In this document: one piece after another, positions 26,216-35,431 of the stretch | How positions within the stretch are numbered: position 1 is the first letter of the stretch | Layout of the letters: each line of letters begins with the position of its first letter | The notes under the pieces: model-generated | The model's input: only the letters and a program-made list of their open reading frames with translations | The model's database searches: none | What the model was told of the DNA's origin: nothing | Assembly: GCA_963668495.1 (NCBI GenBank) | Contig: OY764545.1 | Coordinates: 2,356,001-2,420,000 of the forward strand | DNA length: 64,000 nucleotides | Origin: Oleispirillum sp963668495 | GTDB lineage: Bacteria > Pseudomonadota > Alphaproteobacteria > Rhodospirillales > Rhodospirillaceae | Direction of reading: 5' to 3' | Made by a program: the position numbers and the translations under genes

Positions 26216-26241
26216 TGCAGGAAGGATTACTCCATCCTGCA
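26216..26241. repeat. Imperfect 11-bp inverted repeat upstream of gcrA
   Basis: TGCAGGAAGGA, loop TTAC, TCCATCCTGCA, with one mismatch. It lies 28 bp before the gcrA GTG and could be an operator or 5'-UTR hairpin. Confidence 0.4.
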
Positions 26242-26323
26242 CGTTCTGTCCATCGACTCGCTAACTCTTTACCAATTTTTCCCGAAAAATTGGGCAAAAC
26301 GGCAACAGAGGACGAGGAGACGG

Positions 26324-27757
26324 TTATTTTTGGCGGGTCAGTTGAACCGTAAAGTTCAGGATCATATCCTGTTTGGCAGGAACCGCCACAGTCCACTTAG
26401 CCGTATTCGCCGTATCCTTGGCATGAGACAGGTTTTCCGCAGTAATCTGCCAATGCCCCGGGAAGAATTGGACAACTTCCATGTTTGCCGGACGTGACGA
26501 GGAATTGGTCAGCGTCACTTGATAGCTATATTCCGTCGTAACATCGGAAACCCGTTTGTGATCGGTGATCTTCGCAGATGTCATGACATCCACAGACTGT
26601 CCAAGGTTCAGCTGAACATCACCACCGGGCTGGGTATGCGGAATACGGACTTCGCCGATCAGCATATCCGCACCATCTTTTTGTGGAGTCATCACCCGCA
26701 TAACGCCAGATGGCAATGCAGGGCTATCGTCCTTGGTGCTGAGGTCCAAACGCAGGGTTGCGCCCTGTTTTGTCACATCAGTTCGCGGCGAATACCCAAC
26801 ATGAGCCGGATTGCGCACTTCATAGACGGCTTTAACCGGGAACGGTGTCGTTTCAAGGATTGTTATATCCTTAAGCTCACCCGCCTTAATTGTTACATCA
26901 GACGCCACCGGGTACAGCAAATAACCACTTTCCTGTACAGGAACGACCGCATTGTCAGCCATCTCAGCATAAGGTGCTGCCATCATTTTGACACTGGAAC
27001 GCGCCATCGCAGTCATATCGTGAACCTGATTGACCTGACCGGCAACTACACGCAGGTTCACATCTTTGAAATCTGATTGTGTATGGTTTTCAACAGCCAC
27101 CCGACCTTGAACGTCCAAAGTATCAGATTCGGCGTTATAAACAGCGCGATAATTGGCCTGCCAATTCAGTCCGGGCACTTTGTAATGCACGCGCATGGGT
27201 TCTTCTTTGGCGTATTCGCTGGTCACGGACGCGGCAATGGAAACTCCGTCAGCGACAGTCGTAATCGCATCAGCAGGCAACACCACACGACCGGGGTAAT
27301 CCACTTCCAGCCTGTCACCAATTTTCAGGATTGGACGTGGTGTTACAGCAACCAAAACCGCATCAGTTTCAACATCCCGCCCGGATTTCGGGTGGCGATA
27401 GACTGCTTTCACCTTTTTGCCGACCATGCTTTTCAGATAATCGAATTCATTCAATGGCGGACGCTGAACGCTCAAGCTGTGCAACCGCAGCCCTTTACCA
27501 TCAATGTTCAAAGACCCCGGATCAATCCCCAGAGGAAAACCCTTCAAAACGAGCGTCTGTTCGCCGCGCTGGAATTTCACATCATACGTGTCCTGCACCT
27601 GAGCAAAATTATCGCTGTAGACAGTCAGCACACTTTCTTCACGGGCGTCTTCGTCTACTTTCAATGTCGACTCATCAGCATGTGCAACATTGGGAAGCAT
27701 GCCACCAAGCACTGCGGTCATAATCAAGCAGCGGGACAAGATCAAAGGTTTCCGCAT
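26324..27757 (-). CDS. DUF4139 domain-containing exported protein
   Basis: A 477-residue protein with a signal peptide (cut near residue 27, VAHADES). After the cut come a strand-rich N-terminal part with LTVYSDNFAQVQDTYDVKF and the family pattern in which a loop reads KMVGKKVKAVYRHPKSG (about residues 110-125). The DUF4139 core starts near residue 195 with YKVPGLNWQANYRAVYN and runs to the C-terminus. No catalytic residues are known for the family; members are predicted exported beta proteins of unknown function. It lies 17 bp upstream of the TPR gene's end on the same strand, so the two may form an operon with the TPR gene first. Confidence 0.85.
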   Translation of the reverse strand: MRKPLILSRCLIMTAVLGGMLPNVAHADESTLKVDEDAREESVLTVYSDNFAQVQDTYDVKFQRGEQTLVLKGFPLGIDPGSLNIDGKGLRLHSLSVQRPPLNEFDYLKSMVGKKVKAVYRHPKSGRDVETDAVLVAVTPRPILKIGDRLEVDYPGRVVLPADAITTVADGVSIAASVTSEYAKEEPMRVHYKVPGLNWQANYRAVYNAESDTLDVQGRVAVENHTQSDFKDVNLRVVAGQVNQVHDMTAMARSSVKMMAAPYAEMADNAVVPVQESGYLLYPVASDVTIKAGELKDITILETTPFPVKAVYEVRNPAHVGYSPRTDVTKQGATLRLDLSTKDDSPALPSGVMRVMTPQKDGADMLIGEVRIPHTQPGGDVQLNLGQSVDVMTSAKITDHKRVSDVTTEYSYQVTLTNSSSRPANMEVVQFFPGHWQITAENLSHAKDTANTAKWTVAVPAKQDMILNFTVQLTRQK

Positions 27758-27774
27758 TTTGAAACTCCATCAAA

Positions 27775-29307
27775 TTATAAATGACCAAGATTGTCCGGCA
27801 ACGCGCAACAAATTTGCTGCATCACTCCATCCCAATCCCCCGGCCGAGGTTGTCGCCATACGCGAACGGTGGTGTACCAAGGGCTTTGTTCCCCGGTTTC
27901 GCCCCAACGCCAATCCGGCACATTCGGCACCACCACCCATGTAGTGTGTCCAAGGGCCGCTGACAAATGGGCAAATGCAGTATCGACACTAATAATCAGG
28001 TCAAAATTAGAAATTTTGTGCGCTGTATCACAAAAGTCTCGCACACCATCACAACCAGAGCGCAAAGATGACCATGCCCTTGCATCAAAATCAGTCTCAT
28101 CAAACTGAAAATGGACAAAGTCCACCCCCGGAATCGCGGCTAAGGCAGAAAAGGCCTTAAATGTGCTGCTGCGACGATAATCATTATGATGATCTGGGTT
28201 GCCCGCCCAAACGATAGCAACCGAAGGTGGCTTCCGGACCCGGCCCGATTGCTTGGTTCTAATGCTGCTTAAATACGTGCTTTGCGCTAGAAGCGGATCA
28301 TAGCACTCCATCACGTGCGGCAAGCTCAGCAACGGCACATGAAAATCGGCCTCGACCGGATGTTCGAAAGGCACAACGATCCAATCAAGACCGGAGGCCT
28401 GAAACAATCTGACCAACTTTGGGTGTACGCGAAAAATAACCTGCCCAACATTGGCAATAGCGTGTCTTGCATATCGGGCAAACTGAAGGGTATCCCCGAA
28501 CCCTTGTTCTGCCTGTATTAAAAGGGTTGCGTCCGGTGCTTTGTCGCCGGTCCATAAAGAACCGGGGAGGTCATCTGGCATCAAACGTACACGCCGCTGC
28601 AATCGGCTTTCCCATAACTTGAAGCCACTTTCCCAATGTTCTGCCATCAATTCCAACTGCGCCAATTCGAACCGTGCTTCAACATGATCTGAAGCAAGAT
28701 GCATGACTTGCATCAATGCATGGCGCGCATCCTGAAAACGACAGACATCACGATAGGCCAAGGCCAACAGGAACCAAAGCTGTGCATCACTATTTTGATG
28801 GCTGACGGCTTGCTCATAGGCCAGAATACTGGCCTCTATATTCTGACACTTTGCCTGTGCATGACCCAACCACATGCAGGTCTGTGCGCTCTCCCCAGAA
28901 TTTTCAACAATTCGGGTAATTAAACGTATTGCTTCGCCCCACTGCTCAAGCTGAAACAAAGCCTGCACCGCATTCTGTGCAGCCTCCACATGATCTGGAT
29001 TACATTCAAGCGCACGCATCCAAGAGGATGCAGCCTTATGTAATTTCCCCATACGTTGATAAACCAGCCCAAGGGCATACAGGCGTTCATCAGAGGCCCC
29101 GCCCCATTTGATCGCCATGCTATACGCATGCAGCGCATCCTCAAGCCGACCCTGTTCCAGACATGCCGCACCCACGATGCCGCGAAGATCGGCATTCTCT
29201 TCGACATGATCCAAAACGGCGGTGGCAAGTTCCTCGGCTTTCGAAAACTGCCCCAAGGCCAAGGCCTGTCCGCATAAAGCTATCACTTGTTCAACAGATA
29301 ACGTCAT
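27775..29307 (-). CDS. TPR-repeat protein with a glycosyltransferase-9-like C-terminal domain
   Basis: A 510-residue protein. The N-terminal half has about six TPR units (about residues 1-225), for example SDERLYALGLVYQRMGKLHK followed by AASSWMRALECNPDH, and ARHALMQVMHLASDHVEAR. The C-terminal half (about 245-505) looks like a GT-B fold: LLIQAEQGFGDTLQFARY, PSVAIVWAGNPDHHNDYRR, FDLIISVDTAFAHLSAALG and VWVVVPNVPDWRW-type segments. This pattern is common in TPR proteins next to flagellar or polysaccharide genes, but no such genes are here. Enzymatic activity is plausible (the D-T-A-x-A-H-L motif is kept) but unproved. Confidence 0.8.
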   Translation of the reverse strand: MTLSVEQVIALCGQALALGQFSKAEELATAVLDHVEENADLRGIVGAACLEQGRLEDALHAYSMAIKWGGASDERLYALGLVYQRMGKLHKAASSWMRALECNPDHVEAAQNAVQALFQLEQWGEAIRLITRIVENSGESAQTCMWLGHAQAKCQNIEASILAYEQAVSHQNSDAQLWFLLALAYRDVCRFQDARHALMQVMHLASDHVEARFELAQLELMAEHWESGFKLWESRLQRRVRLMPDDLPGSLWTGDKAPDATLLIQAEQGFGDTLQFARYARHAIANVGQVIFRVHPKLVRLFQASGLDWIVVPFEHPVEADFHVPLLSLPHVMECYDPLLAQSTYLSSIRTKQSGRVRKPPSVAIVWAGNPDHHNDYRRSSTFKAFSALAAIPGVDFVHFQFDETDFDARAWSSLRSGCDGVRDFCDTAHKISNFDLIISVDTAFAHLSAALGHTTWVVVPNVPDWRWGETGEQSPWYTTVRVWRQPRPGDWDGVMQQICCALPDNLGHL

Positions 29308-29518
29308 TGCGCTTCGCAACAATCCCCAATTGTTCCACTTTCATAGAGGAACACAGACATAGCCTAAGATTAGAATGGAATATCACGGGGATGTCATCCC
29401 GACTGGAATACGCAATCCATGATAATCCTTGTATTCATTAATCTATCCCCTCACACTGAATATCAATGGGAGGGATTGCATCCAGTTTGCAATCCGCATC
29501 AAGTCGCAGGAGTGTATT

Positions 29519-29935
29519 ATGGCTGCAGACTGGGTTAATACCCAAACTTTTATCAATACGTTTGATAACAATCTTCAACTGCTTACTGAAGTTCGTGATT
29601 ATTTACAAACCGACACGAATAAAAACGACAATTCAACTTCAGATCCAATGGCAAAACTGGCGGCAACTCGCGAAGCATCTCGCTTAACGGCAATGCTGGC
29701 AGAAACCATGGCCTGGCTTCTTTTGAACAAAGCCATGAATAATGATGAACTGGAACTGGATCAGGTTCTTGGCGAAAGTATCGGCTTGTGCGAAATGATC
29801 GGAAGCAGCCCGGAAGACACCCCATCTGTTGATAACAACCTGCCAGAACAACTGCAAACACTGTACCAGAAATCCAATACATTGTTTGCTGATGTTCACT
29901 GGGTATTGGCACAGGCACGTGCTGCCGCCAATTGA
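29519..29935 (+). CDS. DUF1465/RcdA-family protein (CtrA-degradation adaptor type)
   Basis: A 138-residue all-helical protein; ATG 29519 has AGGAG 7 bp upstream. It shows the DUF1465 features: NTFDNNLQLLTEVRDYL near the N-terminus, then REASRLTAMLAETMAWLLLNKAM (about residues 55-77) and LPEQLQTLYQKSNTLFADVHWVL at the end. In Caulobacter the family member RcdA works with CpdR and PopA to deliver CtrA to ClpXP. The similarity is at family level, so the same adaptor job is likely but not certain. With gcrA 3 kb away it shows that a CtrA/GcrA-type cell cycle runs in this organism. Confidence 0.78.
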   Translation: MAADWVNTQTFINTFDNNLQLLTEVRDYLQTDTNKNDNSTSDPMAKLAATREASRLTAMLAETMAWLLLNKAMNNDELELDQVLGESIGLCEMIGSSPEDTPSVDNNLPEQLQTLYQKSNTLFADVHWVLAQARAAAN

Positions 29936-30205
29936 CAATTGGCAACTTTTCGTGGTTTTCAGAAACAATTCAACAACCATGAAGAAAAGCATCCTAAAAA
30001 ACAGCGACGTAACATTGCATCATTATCCAACACGAGCTACATTTTAGGAACCCAATGTTCTGAGAGATAAAAATGCCCAGTAACCTTGGTCAACAAACAT
30101 AATAAAATTTCGTCTTCGATAATCGGGGATGACTGGCCGAACACAGCACAAAGCCACCTTATTTTAGGGCTGGTTTTGTTGCGCAAAGAAGTAGGGACAG
30201 ACTGT
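29936..30205. other. Intergenic region upstream of zur
   Basis: There are 270 bases with no convincing gene. I see no confident Zur operator. Confidence 0.5.
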
Positions 30206-30709
30206 ATGTCCATTTTTACACACCACACCCATGACTATTCGGGTGATCCTGATGCCGCAATTGCTGCGGCAGAAACGTATTTCCAAAAAAAGGGAATACG
30301 GTTTACTCCGCTCCGCAAAAGGGTATTTGAAATCATTTTGCGTTCGGACAAACCAATCGGCGCTTATGACATTCTTGAACGCCTGCGGGATCACGGTAAA
30401 ATCGCAGCGCCGATTTCGGTGTATCGCGTTTTGGATTTCCTGATTGAACAACGCTTTGTCCACCGTTTGGCGACTATCAACGCCTACATGGCCTGTGTCA
30501 CTCCCGAAGACCCACATGCAGCGCAGTTCCTGATCTGCAATTGCTGCGGTTCGGTGTTTGAAATTTCCAATCCGAAAATCGACGAAGCCGTCGCGGAAGG
30601 CGCAGCCAGCATTGGTTTCTCAGTCAGCTACCCATTGGTTGAAATTACTGGGATTTGCAAAACCTGCAAAGAGGAAGACCACGCCAAAGGTCAATGCAAA
30701 AAAGGCTAA
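30206..30709 (+). CDS. zur: Fur-family regulator, Zur type (zinc uptake repressor)
   Basis: A 167-residue protein from ATG 30206, with AGGGAC upstream. The winged helix covers about residues 20-85, including GIRFTPLRKRVFEIIL and GAYDILERLRD. The metal domain contains two structural Cys pairs: ICNCCGSV (about residues 111-118) and ICKTCKEED (near 150). ISVYRVLDFLIEQRFVHRLATINAYMACVTPEDPH is the region that in Fur/Zur holds regulatory His ligands; the sequence HAAQFLICNCCG resembles Zur more than Fur (no HHDHL). Expected role: with zinc bound, represses zinc importers. No znuABC is next to it. A strong terminator follows the stop. Confidence 0.83.
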   Translation: MSIFTHHTHDYSGDPDAAIAAAETYFQKKGIRFTPLRKRVFEIILRSDKPIGAYDILERLRDHGKIAAPISVYRVLDFLIEQRFVHRLATINAYMACVTPEDPHAAQFLICNCCGSVFEISNPKIDEAVAEGAASIGFSVSYPLVEITGICKTCKEEDHAKGQCKKG

Positions 30710-30726
30710 TATCCTCAGGACATCAC

Positions 30727-30758
30727 AAAAAAAGCCTCCAATAACTGGAGGCTTTTTT
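30727..30758. terminator. Bidirectional terminator between zur and the FAD oxidoreductase gene
   Basis: AAAAAAGCCTCCA (30728-30740), loop ATAAC, TGGAGGCTTTTTT (30746-30758). It is a perfect 13-bp stem with A and T runs on both sides and serves convergent genes. Confidence 0.95.
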
Positions 30759-30777
30759 ATGTTAAAATTTAAAGGCT

Positions 30778-32076
30778 TCAAGAAAAACGATCAGGCCGAA
30801 CCGAACGTAGTTCCGGGATATCCTCATCCCGTTTCTCAATGGAAGCCGCCAACACATATGCAGCCAGCGGCGCAAGGGTCCATGACAACTCTGCCATTCC
30901 CAGCGCCTCAAGCACCCGCCCCTTAGCCACGCCAATAGAAGGCTTTGAATCCGGCAGAATGCTGCCCGCAGCGACGGACAGACGACTGCCTTCAGAATGC
31001 CAGCCTTCCCCAGCTAATTCGCGCCAGATCCGTGCATATGACGCCGCCGTCAAATAGCGCAAATCTTTAAATGACAATCCGCCTGCACATGCCGCACCAT
31101 TGGCCAAAACCGTGTCTGCTATGGTTTCAAGGCTGCCACCACTTTGCCCATCAACCAGCACGGTGGCTGAGCGTTCCTCTGTACTTTGCGAATCGGTTTC
31201 GCTCACGTGGCGTAAGGTTCTTTCACGATAAGCCAACGCCAATGCCCCTGCCCCGAAAGTTTCCGGCCAGATTTCGGCAGGACCACCGTTATCGCCACGG
31301 ATGACCCAATCAAATGTGCGAACATTTCCATCGTCTTGAATAAGCACCTGATCATCATGGGATGGTTCCACGGACTGGGGCCAATGTCGGGCAATGCATC
31401 CAGCCCCATCCAAGAAGGACTTCATGTTTTCAAGCACAGCATCCGCATTTTCCACCACGTCAACATCGGGAACCGACATGCCATGGGTGTATTTGGGTGA
31501 CAAATGTGGAAAACGTTGGGCGATTTCATCAAAATCAATTTCACGGGACTGAACACCATGACGTTTACGAACATCATGCACAGCCCAACCATGGGCATAA
31601 TCTCGTGCGCTGCGGAATAAAGTCACCAGTTCGGCTTTGCCCACGCGCAGACCAACCGCATCCGACAAGGCTGCAAAGGCCGGATAGGCAAAGGACAAAA
31701 GTTCAGCCCGTTCCTGAGCCAGTTTTTCAACAACCAAAGGCCGACTTTGAGAAATTGCCCGAAATACCCAAGCAAGAAACGGTTTAGAGACCTCCCCCTG
31801 CAATTTCCCCCGCACTGCCGTACGCATCAAATTGGGCAATATCCCAAGCAAATACCCCGGCAAAGCCAACGGTTCCACGGCAAATGTACGCAAGACCCCG
31901 CTTGCCGGGTGAGGGTTGTAATCTTGCCCACGGTACCAGACGACATCATGCCCTCGTTTTCTCAAGATATACGCAATCACGACCGAAGCCGCATCTCCAC
32001 CGACGACCGCAACGGTCTGCTGTTGGTCATCTGGCACAGGGGAAAGAATATCTGTAAACCGCAAGGGGTCTTGCAT
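30778..32076 (-). CDS. FAD-dependent oxidoreductase of the DAO/DadA type
   Basis: A 432-residue protein. The N-terminal nucleotide-binding strand reads VAVVGGDAASVVIAYILRKRG (about residues 22-42), a loose form of GxGxxG in which the second Gly is Ala. The following RGHDVVWYRGQDYNPHPASGV matches the DadA-type second strand. The middle contains a D-amino-acid-dehydrogenase-like segment (PKYTHGMSVPDVDVVENADAVLENM, about 195-219). The C-terminal PDSKPSIGVAKGRVLEALGMAELSWTLAP matches the usual DAO end (DxxPxIG...G...G...G). The substrate is unknown. The loose Rossmann motif leaves some doubt about FAD binding. It starts 30 bp from the end of the Hpt gene and is on the same strand. Confidence 0.72.
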   Translation of the reverse strand: MQDPLRFTDILSPVPDDQQQTVAVVGGDAASVVIAYILRKRGHDVVWYRGQDYNPHPASGVLRTFAVEPLALPGYLLGILPNLMRTAVRGKLQGEVSKPFLAWVFRAISQSRPLVVEKLAQERAELLSFAYPAFAALSDAVGLRVGKAELVTLFRSARDYAHGWAVHDVRKRHGVQSREIDFDEIAQRFPHLSPKYTHGMSVPDVDVVENADAVLENMKSFLDGAGCIARHWPQSVEPSHDDQVLIQDDGNVRTFDWVIRGDNGGPAEIWPETFGAGALALAYRERTLRHVSETDSQSTEERSATVLVDGQSGGSLETIADTVLANGAACAGGLSFKDLRYLTAASYARIWRELAGEGWHSEGSRLSVAAGSILPDSKPSIGVAKGRVLEALGMAELSWTLAPLAAYVLAASIEKRDEDIPELRSVRPDRFS

Positions 32077-32106
32077 AAGTCACCTTAAAAAACATACTGA
32101 CGCAAT

Positions 32107-32715
32107 TTACGGCCAATCAGCAGTAAGCTGCGCAAAAGTCATGGGGGAGTAGTGAAAGATGGGTAGACTGTAATCTTTCACAGCCTCTGAGACAATAACC
32201 AGCTTTGGCGGTCTTTCTGTGGACACATCATCCAGCATGGCGATATCCGGTAAGATCAATGGGATTGCCATACGCTGTTCAACAACAAAGTTGAGAATAC
32301 TTTCCAACACCGGCGGCAAACCAACCAGCAACACATGCCCGGGATTTTGGAACGCCGTAAAAATGGCCTGATGCGTATCCGCATCAAATGTGGAAGCCTC
32401 TGGCCTTAAATCGGCAACGGCATCGGCAAAATCCGAAATCAGGACAGATAGTTGCGCGCCAGAAAGCCCGGATAGGTCAGCCTGACTTTTTGCGGCACGC
32501 AGTCCAATTTCCATCAGTATGGAAATCATGGACAAATGTAAAAACCCGGTAGAACCGGCTGACCCCGAAAACTTGTGAACACGCGGCAACAAAGACGCAA
32601 CGCCATCAAATGGCATTTCATCGGCAGCCCAGCGGTCAAGGTCAGCCGCCAACTCCTGCCCTAACGGTTTCATGGTCTTCACGTAGTCGTCTACAATTTC
32701 AGCAATCGAGGCCAT
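32107..32715 (-). CDS. Hpt-domain protein with an extra C-terminal region
   Basis: A 202-residue protein from ATG 32715; an alternative ATG lies at 32781. Around His47 the sequence reads LPRVHKFSGSAGSTGFLHLS, the HPt signature in which the His is phosphorylated. The first 110 residues are helical as in an Hpt four-helix bundle. The last 90 residues (GHVLLVGLPPVLESILNFVVEQ... onward) look alpha/beta, like a receiver without its Asp. No histidine kinase is beside it. It is divergent from a REC-HDOD gene 295 bp away, so a phosphorelay with that protein is possible but only by position. Confidence 0.7.
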   Translation of the reverse strand: MASIAEIVDDYVKTMKPLGQELAADLDRWAADEMPFDGVASLLPRVHKFSGSAGSTGFLHLSMISILMEIGLRAAKSQADLSGLSGAQLSVLISDFADAVADLRPEASTFDADTHQAIFTAFQNPGHVLLVGLPPVLESILNFVVEQRMAIPLILPDIAMLDDVSTERPPKLVIVSEAVKDYSLPIFHYSPMTFAQLTADWP

Positions 32716-33010
32716 GGCTTCAAACCCTTCTGTTGCATGGTCCGGTGTCGAGAATCGGGACCTAATCCTTCCTGCATTCACCGCAGATCATGATAATGCG
32801 ATGAATCATGCCCCTGCCTTTCTGATCAATAGTGGAGTGAACGCTACATTTAATAAAGTAGGGAAACTGCTTTTTCATCATAGGATAGAAAACTATCTGG
32901 AAACTATAATTATGCGCGAGTGATGAACATCATAGGTATAGATTTCACGTGACACTAAATTCGCGAAATGGAGTATATTGATAGGGAGGATGCATGAGGT
33001 GGAGACGACC

Positions 33011-34249
33011 ATGACGCAGCCAGTAAAAATTCTGTTTGTCGATGACGACCCGCTTGTGCTGCAAGGTCTCCGCCGCGCACTGTACCGCCAGCATAAAAAC
33101 TGGAACATGGTCTTTGCCGAAGATGCCGACACTGCTTTCGCCATTCTTAATGAAGAACCCGCTGACGTTATCGTTAGCGATCTGCGTATGCCCGGAATGG
33201 ACGGTATGCAATTTCTGGAGCGTGTTGCCGGCCTTTGGCCTTCCGCAGTTCGAATCATTCTGACCGGACAAACCGAACGCGAAGCTTTGTTACGATCCAT
33301 CGGCCCGGCCCCTCAATTCCTCAGCAAACCGTGTAGCGCCGAGAAACTCGAAGACGTGATTTCACGATCCATCCGCCTGCGGAATGCAATCCAAGACCCG
33401 GATTTTCTGGAGCGGATTGGCGGCATGAAATCCATCCCCTCGCCGCCGGACCTTTACACCCGGTTGATGGAAGCTATCCGTAACGACAAAACCCCGATCG
33501 GCGCGGTTGGAAAAATCGTATCTGAAGACGTGTCATTCTCGGCACGCCTGTTACAGATTGCAAATTCCCCTATTTTCGCCTTGCCGATCACCATATCCGA
33601 TGCCTCCCATGCGGTCCGCCTTTTGGGGATTGATACTGTGCGGGGGTTGGCATTGAATTATGGCTTGTTATCCTCCGTTAAGGGCATGGACTTGGGCGGC
33701 CTGCCCATTGAGGAACTTTGGTTTGAAAGCGTACAATGCGGCGCTGTCACCCGACACATCGCCATGAACATGCGCGCTTCGACAGATGTGGTTAATGAAT
33801 CTGCACTGGCAGGTATGCTTCATGGCATTGGTCAGGTTCTGCTTGCCATGAATGATCCGCGCCGTCACCGCGCGGCACGCGCCGCTGCCAAGGCTGGACA
33901 ACTGCAACTGTGCGAAGCGGAAAAACGCCTGTTCGGTTTCAACCACTCCTTAGCCGGGGGATATCTGCTCCAACTGTGGGGACTGCCGGAAGCCATTGTC
34001 GAAGGTGTCATCGGCTGGCCCTATCCATCCAAACTCGGCGACATGCCGGCAAAGGCCACCACCGCCGATTACATCCATATTGCCCGACTGGCGATGAAGC
34101 TGGATCAAAAAGGATCGGACCTTCTGTATGATCCCGATGATTTAATTGATCTGGACGCTGATCTGGAGCGGATGGCGATTTTCGGGGCCAATACCGAGCT
34201 CCCCAAATGGATCAGGAATTGCCCCCATCTTGGTCACGGCACGGCATAG
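33011..34249 (+). CDS. Response regulator with REC and HDOD domains
   Basis: A 412-residue protein; ATG 33011 is preceded by GAGGTGGAG, and an in-frame ATG at 32990 with GGGAGG is possible. The receiver domain (about residues 4-120) has FVDDDP, phospho-acceptor Asp in VIVSDLRMPGMDG (about residue 57) and Lys in FLSKPCS. The HDOD domain (about 135-335) has SIPSPPDLYTRLMEAIRNDKT, VSFSARLLQIANS and the segment HGIGQVLLAMN. HDOD proteins resemble HD enzymes without the metal residues and act in signalling or scaffolding. No DNA-binding domain. It faces the Hpt gene in divergent orientation. Confidence 0.87.
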   Translation: MTQPVKILFVDDDPLVLQGLRRALYRQHKNWNMVFAEDADTAFAILNEEPADVIVSDLRMPGMDGMQFLERVAGLWPSAVRIILTGQTEREALLRSIGPAPQFLSKPCSAEKLEDVISRSIRLRNAIQDPDFLERIGGMKSIPSPPDLYTRLMEAIRNDKTPIGAVGKIVSEDVSFSARLLQIANSPIFALPITISDASHAVRLLGIDTVRGLALNYGLLSSVKGMDLGGLPIEELWFESVQCGAVTRHIAMNMRASTDVVNESALAGMLHGIGQVLLAMNDPRRHRAARAAAKAGQLQLCEAEKRLFGFNHSLAGGYLLQLWGLPEAIVEGVIGWPYPSKLGDMPAKATTADYIHIARLAMKLDQKGSDLLYDPDDLIDLDADLERMAIFGANTELPKWIRNCPHLGHGTA

Positions 34250-34374
34250 GGGCATCTCCTCTTTTTGCGTCTTCACATCATCAACGTGTTTCGCTTGCCA
34301 TCAGCACAGAGTAAACTGGGGTAGATTGCTCGGGGCTATTCCTCGGCATTGTTGATGAGTAAAGGACCAGTTGA

Positions 34375-34899
34375 ATGAGTCAAACCATTATTGTTTCAGT
34401 AACTTGTGCTGATCGTCCCGGATTGATTTCCACATTGACCCAGTGCCTGTTTGACCTTGGGGCCAATTTGGGAGATTCAGCATTTTCAACGCTGGGACGT
34501 GCGGCGCGCTTTTCCGCCATTTGCGACATTCCGAAAGACGTTAGCACAGATGAAGTCAAAACGGCATTATCCAGTTTGGATGTGACCGAAGGCGGTGAAA
34601 TCTCCGTCAGCACCTTTACCTTTCCATCCGAACAAGGTGAAGCCGGAAAAATCACTCACGCCATTTATGTCGGTGGTGGTGATCGCCCCGGCCTTGTCAC
34701 GCGACTGGCTGAAGTTTTTCAGCAATATGAAGCCAACATCATCAATATGAATTGCGCCAGATCCGGCATGGGGTCAGATGCCTCCTATGCCGTTGAAATT
34801 TCGGCATTCATCCCTGAAAAACAACAACAAAACTGCCTAAACACCGTCGCCAATACGGCGGGTGAACTTGGGCTGCAATGCCGAATTCAAGCGCTGTAA
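34375..34899 (+). CDS. Two-ACT-domain protein, GcvR-like
   Basis: A 174-residue protein with two ACT domains. The first starts IIVSVTCADRPGLISTLTQCLFD (about residues 5-27), the second begins AIYVGGGDRPGLVTRLAEVFQQ (about 96-117) and continues ANIINMNCARSG. The layout and length match the GcvR family. In E. coli GcvR binds GcvA and glycine to repress the glycine-cleavage operon. Alphaproteobacterial members are poorly studied, and no gcvA or gcvTHP is here, so the target is open. The unknown gene that follows starts 7 bp after the stop. Confidence 0.75.
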   Translation: MSQTIIVSVTCADRPGLISTLTQCLFDLGANLGDSAFSTLGRAARFSAICDIPKDVSTDEVKTALSSLDVTEGGEISVSTFTFPSEQGEAGKITHAIYVGGGDRPGLVTRLAEVFQQYEANIINMNCARSGMGSDASYAVEISAFIPEKQQQNCLNTVANTAGELGLQCRIQAL

Positions 34900-34906
34900 T
34901 CAGACA

Positions 34907-35431
34907 ATGCCGCGTACATCAGAAACCATGTTCACCTTTGACACCGCAAGTGTGCCAAAGGTGCGCATTTTTGAACTTATGTCAGGCTGGGATGCTGCTA
35001 TGCAGCCTGATTTGCTGCTGGCGGAACGTAAATCTCCCGCCATTGCATTCCATTTTGGCTGCTCAGATGCGACACACACGTGCCCAAATCTCACCTTGTC
35101 TCAGGCAGATGCCTGCCTTTGGCTTACCGCGATTGACGGCATCATGCCTCTACGCTCGATTATCGGTGCATCAGTTGCCTTGCGGTTTATGGCACTGATC
35201 CACACCCTATCGACCTGCGAATGGGCTGGACACTTACTTCAAGAAGACGGAACTGGAACTCTGACCCCTCACCCCGGCCTGATCCGAGCCGCTGCAAACT
35301 GCCCGCTCACCTTCGGCAGCACCTTCGCCGAAGCAGACCTCCGCAGCAGCCTTAGCCAAAGTTCACATGACGGTCTGACCGCTGCGGCACAAATAGTGGC
35401 ATACACCGGGGTCCATGGTATGGGGGATTAA
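34907..35431 (+). CDS. Hypothetical protein
   Basis: A 174-residue protein from ATG 34907; an ATG at 34928 is also possible. It has several Cys and a run AAAQIVAYTGVHGMGD at the end. I see no signal peptide, transmembrane segment or domain that I recognise. Codon use looks like that of the neighbours. It lies 7 bp downstream of the GcvR-like gene and overlaps the convergent FNR-type gene by 4 bp. Likely real because of position and length, but the function is unknown. Confidence 0.6.
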   Translation: MPRTSETMFTFDTASVPKVRIFELMSGWDAAMQPDLLLAERKSPAIAFHFGCSDATHTCPNLTLSQADACLWLTAIDGIMPLRSIIGASVALRFMALIHTLSTCEWAGHLLQEDGTGTLTPHPGLIRAAANCPLTFGSTFAEADLRSSLSQSSHDGLTAAAQIVAYTGVHGMGD

